Positions 48,670-57,105 of a DNA stretch of 64,000 nucleotides are shown one piece after another. The position numbers and the translations under genes were made by a program. The DNA comes from Granulicella arctica (GTDB taxonomy: Bacteria; Acidobacteriota; Terriglobia; Terriglobales; Acidobacteriaceae), in the NCBI RefSeq assembly GCF_025685605.1, contig NZ_JAGTUT010000001.1, forward strand, positions 434,001 to 498,000, in the 5' to 3' direction. Every line of letters begins with the position of its first letter. Within the stretch, counting starts at the first letter, position 1. The notes below the pieces were generated by a model. The model was not told where the DNA came from. It was given only the letters and a program-made list of their open reading frames with translations, and made no database searches.

Positions 48670-50139
48670 ATGCACCCTCTCACAAATCAGCGCCGCACCC
48701 TCTGGCTGCACATCGCCGCCGCGCTCGCCATCGGCTTCGCCCTCCGCCACTGGTTCATCACCCACACCGCCCGGATCGACGGCGACACCCTCATCTACGG
48801 CGAGATCGCCATCAACTGGATGCAGCACAACGTCTACGGCTTTGTCATGAATGCGGGCGTCCCCAAGCCCACCCTCATTCGCCTCCCCGGCTACCCACTC
48901 TTCCTCGTGGCCTGCTTCCGCATCTTCGGCCTCAGCGCCTACACGGCAGTCATGTACGTGCAGACCGTCATCGACCTGGTCTCCTGCCTCCTCATCAGTG
49001 CCCTCGCCGGAAGACTCTTCGGTCCCCGCGCCCGCGTCGCCGCCCTCTGGCTCGCAGCCCTCTGCCCCTTCACCGCCAGCTACGTCGCCGCCCCTCTCAC
49101 CGAGACCCTCACCCTCGCCTGCATCACCCTCGCCTTCTACGCACTCGAGCGCTGGAGCACCACTGACCATGGCCCCAACCGCTGGCTCTGGGTCATCACA
49201 ATCACCCTCGCCTACAGCATCCTCCTCCGGCCCGAGCAAGGCCTCCTCGCCGCCGCCATCCTCCCCGCCATGCTCTGGCTCGCAATCAAATCCCGGCCGC
49301 CCCACCCTTTCGCAGCCCTACCGCGAAAGGGTGGGGTCGACAACGTCTCCCTCACGAAGCGCGCCCTACCCGTAGTCACAGCAGCCATCTGCATCCTGCT
49401 CCCGCTCATCCCGTGGACCCTCCGCAACCAGCGCACCTTCCACGTCTTCCAGCCACTCGCCCCGCGCTACGCCACCGACCCCGGCGAGAAGATCCCTCTA
49501 GACTTCCAGCGCTGGTACCGCACCTGGGCCATCGACTTCACCTCCACAGAAGACGTGTACTGGAACTACGACGGCGGCCCCATCCAAATCACCGACCTCC
49601 CCAACCGCGCTTTCGACTCCGACGCCCAGTACATTCGCACCGAAGCCCTCCTCAACGACTACAACGACACCTCGAACGACACCCCTGCCCTCGAATCCCG
49701 CTTCGCCGAACTAGCCCACGAGCGCATCACCGCCGACCCCATCCGCTACTATCTCGCGCTCCCGGCAGCTCGCCTCATCAACATGGCCCTGCGTCCCCGC
49801 CTCGAGATGCTCCCCATCTCCCTCGAGTGGTGGAAATGGAGCGAGCACCACGCCCAGACAGCCTTCGGCACCGCCTACGCCGCGCTCAACCTGGCTTATT
49901 TCGTGCTCGCAGGCATCGGCGTGTTCCTGTGGCACCGCCGCAAATGGAACGGGCGAGCCGCCCTCGCCTGGGCTATGCTCGCCTCCATCACTCTGCGCTG
50001 CGCCTTACTGCTGACCCTCGACAATTCAGAACCTCGCTACACCCTCGAGTTCTTCCCCATCGTCTTTCTGGCCGCGTCCATACTCTTCAGCCGCCAAAAG
50101 GAATCCGCCCCTGATCCATCCACAAACCTGTCATCCTGA
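48670..50139 (+). CDS. Multi-span glycosyltransferase of the GT39/ArnT-like type
   Basis: The 489-residue membrane protein has about ten hydrophobic segments. An early loop holds the acidic residues expected for the catalytic site (HTARIDGDTLIYGEIAINW), and GYPLFLVACFRIFGLSAYTA follows. Such proteins move a sugar from a lipid carrier to a protein or lipid. Two oddities stand out. A perfect 14-bp inverted repeat lies inside the frame at 49300-49336, encoding an extra polar loop (RPPHPFAALPRKGGV). The last three codons and stop come from an interspersed repeat, giving the same Leu-Ser-Ser end as QueG. It is divergent to the polysaccharide synthase gene. Confidence 0.75.
   Translation: MHPLTNQRRTLWLHIAAALAIGFALRHWFITHTARIDGDTLIYGEIAINWMQHNVYGFVMNAGVPKPTLIRLPGYPLFLVACFRIFGLSAYTAVMYVQTVIDLVSCLLISALAGRLFGPRARVAALWLAALCPFTASYVAAPLTETLTLACITLAFYALERWSTTDHGPNRWLWVITITLAYSILLRPEQGLLAAAILPAMLWLAIKSRPPHPFAALPRKGGVDNVSLTKRALPVVTAAICILLPLIPWTLRNQRTFHVFQPLAPRYATDPGEKIPLDFQRWYRTWAIDFTSTEDVYWNYDGGPIQITDLPNRAFDSDAQYIRTEALLNDYNDTSNDTPALESRFAELAHERITADPIRYYLALPAARLINMALRPRLEMLPISLEWWKWSEHHAQTAFGTAYAALNLAYFVLAGIGVFLWHRRKWNGRAALAWAMLASITLRCALLLTLDNSEPRYTLEFFPIVFLAASILFSRQKESAPDPSTNLSS
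49300..49336. repeat. Perfect palindromic hairpin element inside a coding sequence
   Basis: CCCCACCCTTTCGC (49300-49313) and GCGAAAGGGTGGGG (49323-49336) are exact inverse copies around a 9-nt loop. It keeps the glycosyltransferase frame open. It looks like an inserted mobile palindromic element rather than native coding sequence. Confidence 0.75.
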
Positions 50140-50190
50140 GCGAAGTCGAAGGATCTGCGGTTGTTCTTGCCTCTGCCGTTCTGATGTCAT
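50128..50190 (+). repeat. Interspersed repeat copy 4, overlapping the end of the glycosyltransferase
   Basis: It starts CTGTCATCCTGAGCGAAG, then TCGAAGGATCTGCGG, TTGTTCTTGC and CTGCCGTTCTGATGTC. The first 12 bases supply the last codons and stop of the upstream gene. It is the longest and best-kept copy in the window. Confidence 0.75.
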
Positions 50191-50221
50191 TTCCAAAGGG
50201 AACCTGCGTTCACCCCGCACC

Positions 50222-50902
50222 CTACCGATTCGACACACTCGTCTTAGAGTTCGTCTTAATCTCATACGGCTTCTTATCCACCTTGCCGTTATAGCGAATG
50301 TTCTTATAGATCGCCGTCCGCTTATCGTCCGAAGGTGTAAAGAACTCCTGCCGCAACGAAATGTCACGTGCCAGATCGATCCACACCGTCACATGCGAGA
50401 ACATGTTCTGCACATTCTGATCCTTCGACACAAGGTCCAGTTTGGCTGTCGAAACACCATCCACAGTCTCCGCTCCCAGATCCTTGATCGTCCACGCCTT
50501 CTCCAGATCCCGTCCGCTTCCCCCAAACCCAAGCGTCAGGAAGCTCTCCACCTGCGCTCCGTTCTTTGCCGTCGAAATCTTCAACAGCGTATTCGGACCC
50601 GGATCATAGATCTGCAGTCCATTCTCCTTGAAGCTCAGGAACTTCAAGCCCGGCGTCGTCATCTTCGCGCCCATCTCCGTCGTGCTCTTCTGCTTTTGAA
50701 AGAAGATCGTCCCAGCCTGCGTCGAGGTCGACCGCGTCACCCGCTCATAAAAATCCCACTGAAAGTCAGCCTCAGCTGACTGGAACTTCGCGCTCGCCGC
50801 ATCCATCTGGCTCAGCACCCCCGCCAGATGCGCCGCAGGAGCCTGCGCCAACGCTCCCCCCGTCATCATCACCGCAAACGCCACCACACACCGAAGCTTC
50901 AT
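50222..50902 (-). CDS. LolA-like periplasmic outer-membrane lipoprotein carrier family protein
   Basis: A signal peptide (KLRCVVAFAVMMTGGALAQ) precedes a protein with the LolA/LolB-like pattern. An early helix (LAGVLSQMDAASAKFQSAEADF) and beta strands such as ETVDGVSTAKLDLVSKDQN, VTVWIDLARDISLRQEFFT and IYKNIRYNGKVDKK can be seen. Members carry lipoproteins through the periplasm or have related envelope roles. I start at the second of two adjacent Met codons (50902) because AGGAG is 5 nt before it, giving 226 residues. It is the last gene of a serS-hypothetical-LolA series, with 34 bp between its start and the stop of the preceding gene. Confidence 0.7.
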   Translation of the reverse strand: MKLRCVVAFAVMMTGGALAQAPAAHLAGVLSQMDAASAKFQSAEADFQWDFYERVTRSTSTQAGTIFFQKQKSTTEMGAKMTTPGLKFLSFKENGLQIYDPGPNTLLKISTAKNGAQVESFLTLGFGGSGRDLEKAWTIKDLGAETVDGVSTAKLDLVSKDQNVQNMFSHVTVWIDLARDISLRQEFFTPSDDKRTAIYKNIRYNGKVDKKPYEIKTNSKTSVSNR

Positions 50903-50936
50903 CATCACTCCTAAGACGCCATCACCCGGATCTTCG

Positions 50937-51317
50937 TTACCGCAGCACCCATACGTTATACGCAATCAGCCGTCCAGACGGATCGTTCACCGGCTCATAC
51001 TTCTCAATCGCCACTTCGCCCGAAATCGGCTCCACCACGCGCAGGATCGCACTCCGCACCTCGGCATCCGTCTTCGCCGCGCCCATATCCTCTGTCCGCA
51101 CCTGGTACAGAAACCGCGCCGTGTTCCCCACGCTACCCGCCTCGCGCACCAGCACCTCACTCGCATGCGTGGCGACCGTGGTCACCGGCCGGTCCTTGAA
51201 GTTGATAAAGTGCGGCGATACAAACAGGAATAGCAGGATCACCGTCACCATCACGTCGTAGTGCAGGCTACCCCGCTCATACGTCCACCAGAAATATCTG
51301 CTCACCAGCTTGAACAT
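50937..51317 (-). CDS. Hypothetical single-span membrane protein next to serS
   Basis: The 126-residue product starts with an amphipathic stretch (LVSRYFWWTYERGSLHYD) and one membrane segment (VMVTVILLFLFVSPHFI). A soluble domain of about 90 residues ends in PSGRLIAYNVWVLR. I do not recognise the family. It begins 3 nt after the serS stop and is followed by the LolA-like gene, so the three are very likely one operon. The soluble part is on the far side of the membrane if the positive-inside rule holds. A role in the cell envelope is suggested only by its neighbour. Confidence 0.75.
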   Translation of the reverse strand: MFKLVSRYFWWTYERGSLHYDVMVTVILLFLFVSPHFINFKDRPVTTVATHASEVLVREAGSVGNTARFLYQVRTEDMGAAKTDAEVRSAILRVVEPISGEVAIEKYEPVNDPSGRLIAYNVWVLR

Positions 51318-51320
51318 GGT

Positions 51321-52652
51321 CTACCGCTTCCCCGCTTGCTTCCCGATCACCGTCTCGCCACCCATGTACGGCACCAGCACCTCCGGCACCCGAACCGTCC
51401 CATCCGCCTGCTGATAATTCTCCAGCACCGCGAGATAAGTCCGCCCAATTGCCAGTCCGCTGCCGTTGAGCGTATGTAGAAATTCAGACTTCTTCTGCCC
51501 GACAGCCTTGTACCGGATATTCGCCCGCCGAGCCTGAAACGCCTCAAAGTTCGAGCAAGAACTAATCTCCCGATACAGCCCCTGCCCCGGCAGCCATACC
51601 TCCAGATCAAAGGTCTTCGCCGCCGAAAATCCCATATCGCCTGTACACAGCAGCATCCGCCGATACGGCAGGCCCAGCTTCTCCAGCACCGTCTCCGCAT
51701 GCCGCGTCAGCGCCTCATGCGCCGCCGAAGAATCCTCTGGCCGCACAAACTTCACCAGCTCCACCTTCTGAAACTGGTGCTGCCGGATCATCCCGCGAAC
51801 ATCCTTGCCATAGCTCCCCGCCTCACTCCGATAGCAAGGCGTATACGCACAAAACGAGATCGGCAGTTCGGCCTCCTGCAAGGTCTCATCGCGCAGCAGG
51901 TTCGTCACCGGAACCTCAGCCGTCGGGATCAGCCAGTGATCGTTATCCTGGTACTTCCCTGCCTCATAGGCGCCCTTGTCGTCGCAGTGAAACAAGTCCT
52001 CGGCAAACTTCGGCAACTGCCCTGTCCCAAACAGACTCTTCGAATTCACCACACTGGGTGGCAGCACCTCGGTATACCCATGCTCCCCCGTATGCAAGTC
52101 GATCATGAAGTTAGCCAGCGCCCGCTCCAACCGCGCTCCCTGCCCGAAGTGCACCACAAACCGTGAACCCGAGATCTTAGCCGCCCGCTCAAAATCCAGT
52201 ATCCCGAGCGCCTCCCCGATCTCCCAATGTGCCTTCGCCGCGAAGTCGAAGGCGGGCTTCTCGCCCCACACCTTCACCTGCACATTGTCGTGCTCGCTCT
52301 TGCCCAGCGGCACATCGTCCGCAGGCAGATTCGGCAGCCCCTGCATCATCTCCCGCAGCCGCTCATCCGCCGCAGCAGCCGCAGCCTCCAGTCCTTCACC
52401 GCGAACCTTCAGCCCCTTCGTCTCCTCCGTCAGAGCCGTCGCATCCCCAGCCGAACGCCGCAACTCGGAGATCTGCTCCGTCAGCCGATTCCGCTCAGCC
52501 TTCAGCGTCTCCGCCTCGGTAATCGCCTCGCGACGCTCCCGATCGATCGCCGCAAAGTCCTTCAACATCACCGCAGGATCAGCCCCACGCGCTCGCAACT
52601 TCTCTTCCACAAGGCCAAAGTTAGCCCGAACATACCCAAGGTCAATCATCAC
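51321..52652 (-). CDS. serS: Serine--tRNA ligase
   Basis: This class II aminoacyl-tRNA synthetase charges tRNA-Ser. The N-terminal coiled-coil tRNA-binding arm is visible at about residues 30-105 ([20 protein letters not shown]). The core has motif 2 ([30 protein letters not shown]), [33 protein letters not shown] and a motif 3 region ([16 protein letters not shown]). At 443 residues it is slightly longer than the E. coli enzyme but complete. Two Met codons stand at the start ([12 protein letters not shown]). It heads the operon with the hypothetical and LolA-like genes and is divergent to the HNH-like gene. Confidence 0.95.
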   Translation of the reverse strand: MMIDLGYVRANFGLVEEKLRARGADPAVMLKDFAAIDRERREAITEAETLKAERNRLTEQISELRRSAGDATALTEETKGLKVRGEGLEAAAAAADERLREMMQGLPNLPADDVPLGKSEHDNVQVKVWGEKPAFDFAAKAHWEIGEALGILDFERAAKISGSRFVVHFGQGARLERALANFMIDLHTGEHGYTEVLPPSVVNSKSLFGTGQLPKFAEDLFHCDDKGAYEAGKYQDNDHWLIPTAEVPVTNLLRDETLQEAELPISFCAYTPCYRSEAGSYGKDVRGMIRQHQFQKVELVKFVRPEDSSAAHEALTRHAETVLEKLGLPYRRMLLCTGDMGFSAAKTFDLEVWLPGQGLYREISSCSNFEAFQARRANIRYKAVGQKKSEFLHTLNGSGLAIGRTYLAVLENYQQADGTVRVPEVLVPYMGGETVIGKQAGKR

Positions 52653-52755
52653 CTAAGATTCTACCGTCTTCCACCATCACCTTTGCCTGGCTCAGGTCCC
52701 ACAACCCTCTCAACGACAAGTCATCACGTATGCTGGTTTGGTCACGAGGGTAACT

Positions 52756-53589
52756 ATGGCCGCTCCCGCAGCAATCAATCCCGTAGAGATCAGGCTGCGC
52801 CAGCTTCTTCTCGAAGAGTTTCAGAGCAACACAAGCAAACCCGCTTGGGTCGCCGCTGGCGGCACTGGAATTGCGATTCGCTGGAACCAGTTCTCCCTCA
52901 CCCCGCAGATGAAGGCCGCAACCAACGAGATCGGCCAAAGGCTGGGCTGCCATACCTGCAACACGCGCCTTGAGATCGATGCCGATCAGCCCTGGGTCGG
53001 CGATCACTTCCCGCCCACCGAATTGAATATCAGCGCGCGCGCCGCCCTAGACGTCGCCTTCGAGGGCAAAGACGTTAACGCCAAGACCTATATGCTCCGC
53101 CCTCAATGCAACTCCTGCTCCTATCAGCAGGCGGCAACCGTGCGGCGGCTCAACAGCATGACCTCAACCGAGATCGTCAAATGGCTGAACAGCGACGCAA
53201 ACATGAAGCTCGAGGTATTCATGCTGATCAACGGCGTCTCTGAAGGAAAAGTCGGTGTCGACGCCATCCAGTCCTCAGGCCCGAAGGTCACCAGTACCGA
53301 GGGCTACCGGATTCAGCAGCTCGGCATTGCGAACGGCTGCCACAGCGATCCCTCCCACCGCTTTCCAGCCAACACCTACCACGCCGACCACATTTGGCCC
53401 CAGGAGCTCTGCACCAGCTACATGGAGCAGGTGCTCCTCCACCTCAATCTGCTCAACCACAGGCCCGCACAGCAGGAGCTTCGCCCCCAATGCCCCCGGT
53501 GCTCCGGAAATCAGGGTGGCAAGCTCAAGCAGATCGCCGACTACGCCCAGCAGTATGCCACACAGCACAACATCACCTTCTACAAATAA
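52756..53589 (+). CDS. Protein with two tandem HNH-like zinc modules, unknown function
   Basis: Two copies of one motif set are seen in 277 residues. Module 1 has GCHTC (C65, C68), GDHFPPTEL (D83, H84) and LRPQCNSCS (C118, C121). Module 2 has GCHSD (C195), ADHIWPQEL (D211, H212) and LRPQCPRCS (C246, C249), then GNQGGKL. The order Cys pair, Asp-His-x-x-Pro, Cys pair is the layout of HNH/endonuclease VII zinc folds, in which the His of DH is the base. Module 1 has a Cys pair and module 2 a Cys-His at the first site. I know no named family with this duplication. GAGGG precedes the ATG at 52756; an outer TTG at 52738 is less likely. There is no signal peptide. Confidence 0.75.
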   Translation: MAAPAAINPVEIRLRQLLLEEFQSNTSKPAWVAAGGTGIAIRWNQFSLTPQMKAATNEIGQRLGCHTCNTRLEIDADQPWVGDHFPPTELNISARAALDVAFEGKDVNAKTYMLRPQCNSCSYQQAATVRRLNSMTSTEIVKWLNSDANMKLEVFMLINGVSEGKVGVDAIQSSGPKVTSTEGYRIQQLGIANGCHSDPSHRFPANTYHADHIWPQELCTSYMEQVLLHLNLLNHRPAQQELRPQCPRCSGNQGGKLKQIADYAQQYATQHNITFYK

Positions 53590-53635
53590 GCACCTCCTAT
53601 CCGGCTCGGCAGAAGCCCCGTTGTACCCTAAGTCC

Positions 53636-55279
53636 ATGCGAAAGTACGCCTCTGCCCTCCTCACGCTCCTGCTCGCGCTCCCCGCCGCCACACCCGCCAG
53701 CGCAGAGGCCTACAACGCCAGGCCCAAGCTCGTCATCATCCTGGTCCTCGACCAGTTCCGCGGCGACTACCTCGACCGCTACCGCGCCGACTTCAAAACC
53801 CCCAACGGCTTCAACCTCTTCCTCAACCGGGGCGCTTACTTCACCGACTGCTACTACGACTACGCCAACACCATGACTGCCCCCGGCCACTCCACCATCG
53901 GCACCGGTGCCTACACCGACGGCCACGGCATCTCGCTCAACGAGTGGTGGGACCTCAAACGCTCCACAACCCACCCCGTCAGCTCCGTCGACGACGAGCA
54001 ATACTCCCTTGTCGGCAACGATGACGGCCCCCAGGTCGGCACCTCCCCGCGCAACGAACTCGCCTCCACCCTCGGTGACGAGGTCGTCCTCGCGACCCGC
54101 GGCCAGTCCAAGCTCTTCGGCATCTCCCTCAAAGACCGCGCCGCCATCCTCACCTCCGGCCACGCCTCGAACGGTGCCTTCTGGCTCGATCACGCCTCCG
54201 GCAAGTTCGTCTCCTCCACCTACTGGGGACCGCAGCTTCCCGCCTGGGTCCAGGCCTTCAACAACAGCGGCCGCGCCGCACAGGCCATCAAGGAGGCCAA
54301 CGGCAAGACCGGCGACTTCTACAACACCGTAGGCCGCAGCCCCGCCTCCGTCTCCTACCTGCTGGACTTCGCAAAGTCCCTCGTAGCCGCCGAGCAAATG
54401 GGCAAGCACGACGTCACCGACGTCCTCACCATCTCTATCTCCTCCACCGACATCCTCGGCCACCAGGTCGGCCCCGACGCACCCGAGCAGCGCGCCATGA
54501 TCGACGCCACCGACACCCACCTCAACGACTTCTTCACCTGGCTCAACACCCACGTTGACGGCGGCCTCCCCAACGTCTGGGTAGCCCTCACCGGCGACCA
54601 CGGCGTCGCGCCCATCCCTGCCGAAGCCGCGAAACTCGGCATCCCCGCCTCCAGCCTCGACCTCGGCAAGCTGCAGACAGCCCTCAACGCCAGCATGAAC
54701 CAGCACTTCGCCACCACCGGCAAGGCCTATCTCTTCAAAGCGCAGGAGCTTCCCTATCTAGCCCTCGACCCACGCGCCTTCTCCGACATAAAGATCTCCG
54801 AAAAGGAAGCCGAGCAGGCCGCAGCCGACCTCCTCCCCGCAGCCTTGGAAGCCACCCTCCCCGCCCAGCCCGATAGCCCAAGCCAGCAACGCCTTCCCGC
54901 GCGCCCCCTCATCCGCCACGTCTACACGAAGCAGCAGATGGCCGCCGGCGACGTCCCCGCGACCGACGAAGGCCGACGCATCCTCCACAGCTACTCCCCC
55001 AACGGCGGCTGGTACGTCATGGTCACCTTCGGCATGTACGAGCTGGCCGGAACCCACGGCACCAATCACTTCACCCCGTACTCCTACGATCGCCACGTCC
55101 CCCTGGCCTTCTTCGGCTCACCCTTCGTCCCCGGCACCTACCACGATCTCGTCCAGCCCGTAGACATTGCCGCCACCTTCGCCTCACTCCTCGGCGTCAA
55201 CCGCCCCTCCGCCGCCGTCGGCCACGTAGTGATTGAGGCCCTCAAGGCACAGCCTAATAAGGTAGTGGCAAAGCCTTAG
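53636..55279 (+). CDS. Secreted alkaline-phosphatase-superfamily enzyme (PafA-like)
   Basis: After a signal peptide (YASALLTLLLALPAATPASA) come the superfamily metal and nucleophile sites. They are ILVLDQFRGDYLDRY, the Thr of NTMTAPGHSTIGTGAY, the Asp and His of SSTDILGHQVGPD, the pair in TGDHGVAPIP and a late His in DRHVPLAFFG. The Thr nucleophile and overall order fit PafA-type phosphate-irrepressible phosphatases, which release phosphate from monoesters. The frame is open far upstream into the preceding gene, but the signal peptide fixes the start at 53636 (547 residues). It lies 46 bp after the HNH-like gene. Phosphodiesterase or pyrophosphatase activity is an alternative. Confidence 0.85.
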   Translation: MRKYASALLTLLLALPAATPASAEAYNARPKLVIILVLDQFRGDYLDRYRADFKTPNGFNLFLNRGAYFTDCYYDYANTMTAPGHSTIGTGAYTDGHGISLNEWWDLKRSTTHPVSSVDDEQYSLVGNDDGPQVGTSPRNELASTLGDEVVLATRGQSKLFGISLKDRAAILTSGHASNGAFWLDHASGKFVSSTYWGPQLPAWVQAFNNSGRAAQAIKEANGKTGDFYNTVGRSPASVSYLLDFAKSLVAAEQMGKHDVTDVLTISISSTDILGHQVGPDAPEQRAMIDATDTHLNDFFTWLNTHVDGGLPNVWVALTGDHGVAPIPAEAAKLGIPASSLDLGKLQTALNASMNQHFATTGKAYLFKAQELPYLALDPRAFSDIKISEKEAEQAAADLLPAALEATLPAQPDSPSQQRLPARPLIRHVYTKQQMAAGDVPATDEGRRILHSYSPNGGWYVMVTFGMYELAGTHGTNHFTPYSYDRHVPLAFFGSPFVPGTYHDLVQPVDIAATFASLLGVNRPSAAVGHVVIEALKAQPNKVVAKP

Positions 55280-55297
55280 CCGCAGCCACAACTACTT

Positions 55298-55885
55298 CTA
55301 CGCTGGGCGCGACCCGGCAATAAGAATGTCGACGATCCGCCGGGCGCTCGCCTCCCAGCCCGGCAGAGCCGTCGTGTGGAAGACACCGATGAGGGTACGG
55401 ACCAGGTCGTCGGGGTTCGTATCCGCGCGAAGTTCCCCGCTGTCGATCGCGCCCTGAACCAGGGTGAGAAAGCAGCCGTGAATGAGTCCGCGCGCCCCCT
55501 CGATCAGGCGTATGGAACCCCCCGCAACCGTATCCATGGCGGGCAGTATAAGTTTCTTTTGAGCCACGTGATCAATGAAGAGCAGCATCCACGCGCGAAG
55601 TGCGTCGAGCGGCGGCCTCGTTGTCGTGAATCGCTGACCAGCCGCAACCAGCTTCTCCACCTCGCTCCGGTACACGGCTTCGATAAGAGCATCCCGTGTG
55701 GGAAAGTGACGGTAAAGCGTGCCTGAACCCACACCCGCCTGCCGAACAATGTCGTCAAGCGTCGTCGCCGCTCCGTCCTGCGCAAAGGCGAGCCGTGCCA
55801 CCTCGAGGATGCGGCAGTAGTTCTGCTGCGCATCCGCACGAAGCTTGCGTTTAGGCGAAGTTGGAGCGGAGTGTTTTTGCGCCAT
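55298..55885 (-). CDS. TetR-family regulator
   Basis: The N-terminal HTH is typical (ILEVARLAFAQDGAATTLDDIVRQAGVGSGTLYRHFPTRDALIEAVY), and a helical ligand domain follows. The 195-residue length is normal. I start at 55885, which lies before a basic leader (KRKLRADAQQN); the outer ATG adds 24 residues that overlap the operator region. It is divergent to an SDR-type epimerase gene. Two copies of a 19-bp element lie between them, so it probably represses itself and that gene. Confidence 0.85.
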   Translation of the reverse strand: MAQKHSAPTSPKRKLRADAQQNYCRILEVARLAFAQDGAATTLDDIVRQAGVGSGTLYRHFPTRDALIEAVYRSEVEKLVAAGQRFTTTRPPLDALRAWMLLFIDHVAQKKLILPAMDTVAGGSIRLIEGARGLIHGCFLTLVQGAIDSGELRADTNPDDLVRTLIGVFHTTALPGWEASARRIVDILIAGSRPA

Positions 55886-55914
55886 ACATAAGTCTCGCAG
55901 AAGATTATGCAACC

Positions 55915-55961
55915 GGGGAGGGTCTCCGCTTATCTTATAAACGGGGATCGTCTCCACTTAT
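55915..55961. promoter_or_regulatory. Two copies of a 19-bp element, candidate TetR operators
   Basis: GGGGANNNTCTCCRCTTAT occurs at 55915-55933 and 55943-55961, exactly 28 bp apart. Each holds an imperfect inverted repeat GGGGA-N3-TCTCC. They lie 30-75 bp upstream of the TetR start and on the other side of the epimerase gene. Confidence 0.5.
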
Positions 55962-56034
55962 GAGTGAAGACGCAACGATCAATCCTGACGCGTGGTCTCG
56001 CAGTCGCGTCAGCAAACAGCGAAGGGACACATCC

Positions 56035-56922
56035 ATGCGAATTTTTGTAACGGGAGCGACAGGATTTATCGGCACACCATTAGTAAAGGAACTCATCGAC
56101 GCAGGGCATCACGTACGCGGTTTGTCCCGCAGCGACGCCGGCGCGGAGCAGTTGAGAGCAGTGGGTGCCGAGGTGCAGCGCGGCGACCTTGAGGATCTGG
56201 ACAGCCTCCGCAGCGGAGCGACGGGCATGGATGCCGTGGTAAACCTCGCGTTCAACCATGACTGGTCAAGATTCGCGCAGAGCGCAGCGCAGGAGATCAA
56301 GGCCATCGAGGCACTGGGGTCAGCTCTTGAGCCGGGTAAGCTGCTCATCGTCACCTCGGGGATTGGTATCACGAGCGGCGGTCCGGGCCATGTCCGCCTG
56401 GAGACAGATCCTGCGGTCGATATGCCCACGATTCCGCGCAAGCCGGAACATGCAGCGCAGGCAGTAGCGGAACGAGGCGTGCACGTAGGGATCGTGCGAT
56501 TGCCGCAGGTGCACGACACGCTCAAGCAGGGTCTCATCACGTACCTGATCCAGATTGCACGCGGGAAGGGCGTTTCCGCGTATGTGGAGGAGGGCGCAAA
56601 CCGCTGGGCTGCGGCTCCGCTCAAGGATGTGGCGCACCTGTATCGTCTGGCTGTCGAAAAGACAGGGCCGGGCGTGACGATCTATCACGCAGTAGACGAA
56701 GAGGGCGTGTCGCTCCGGGACATCGCTGAGACGACAGGCAAGGGACTCAAATTGCCGGTAGTTTCTCTCTCGCCAGAGAAGGCTGCCGAACACTTCGGCA
56801 TGTTCGCGCACTTTGCAACGCTCGACATGCCCGCATCGAGTGAATGGACACAGAAGAACCTCGGGTGGGAGCCGACCGGGCCGGGATTGATCGAGGACCT
56901 CACCAACATGAACTACTTCTAA
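56035..56922 (+). CDS. NAD(P)-dependent SDR-type epimerase/dehydratase family protein
   Basis: The Rossmann start MRIFVTGATGFIGTPLVKEL is that of extended or atypical SDR proteins. It is followed by GDLEDLDSLRSGATGMDAVVNLA. A substrate region contains VRLPQVHDTLKQGLITYLIQ and KDVAHLYRLAVEKTG. At 295 residues it is a small member, similar to YbjT/NAD-epimerase-like proteins. I start at 56035, where AAGGGA lies 8 nt upstream and the Rossmann fold begins. It is divergent to, and likely repressed by, the TetR gene. The substrate is unknown. Confidence 0.8.
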   Translation: MRIFVTGATGFIGTPLVKELIDAGHHVRGLSRSDAGAEQLRAVGAEVQRGDLEDLDSLRSGATGMDAVVNLAFNHDWSRFAQSAAQEIKAIEALGSALEPGKLLIVTSGIGITSGGPGHVRLETDPAVDMPTIPRKPEHAAQAVAERGVHVGIVRLPQVHDTLKQGLITYLIQIARGKGVSAYVEEGANRWAAAPLKDVAHLYRLAVEKTGPGVTIYHAVDEEGVSLRDIAETTGKGLKLPVVSLSPEKAAEHFGMFAHFATLDMPASSEWTQKNLGWEPTGPGLIEDLTNMNYF

Positions 56923-56944
56923 CGGAGCCTCACCGCGACCGTGA

Positions 56945-56988
56945 TTGCCGAGAGAAAAGAGTTCATCCCAATGAGCTCCTCTCGGCAA
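56945..56988. terminator. Long hairpin after the epimerase gene
   Basis: TTGCCGAGAG pairs with CTCTCGGCAA over 10 bp. Inside it, after an AAAA bulge, GAGTTCAT pairs with ATGAGCTC around CCCA with one G-T pair. It starts 22 bp after the stop codon. The following CAAAATCC lacks a T-run. The rest of the gap up to pyrD shows a TACAAT at 57091, about 10 nt before the pyrD start. Confidence 0.5.
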
Positions 56989-57105
56989 CAAAATCCGCAT
57001 CAAGTTCGTGGATAGTCTGCTGAGTGCACAGCTTCATCGCGAAGAGGGCCAGGCAGTATACATCCCTCCAGGCCTCTGCTCCGGCGAAGCTACAATACGA
57101 ACAGC

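Noticed and set aside
53255..53635. N-terminal extension of the phosphatase frame into the HNH-like gene
   Set aside because: The extension is Ser/Pro-rich shadow sequence; the signal peptide sets the true start at 53636.
53597..54706. 369-residue open frame on the minus strand
   Set aside because: It is antisense to the PafA-like phosphatase and is mostly Val/Gly/Glu low-complexity sequence.
52756..55279. HNH-like gene and next gene as a toxin-immunity pair
   Set aside because: The next gene is a secreted phosphatase with its own signal peptide, and the HNH-like protein has no delivery domain.
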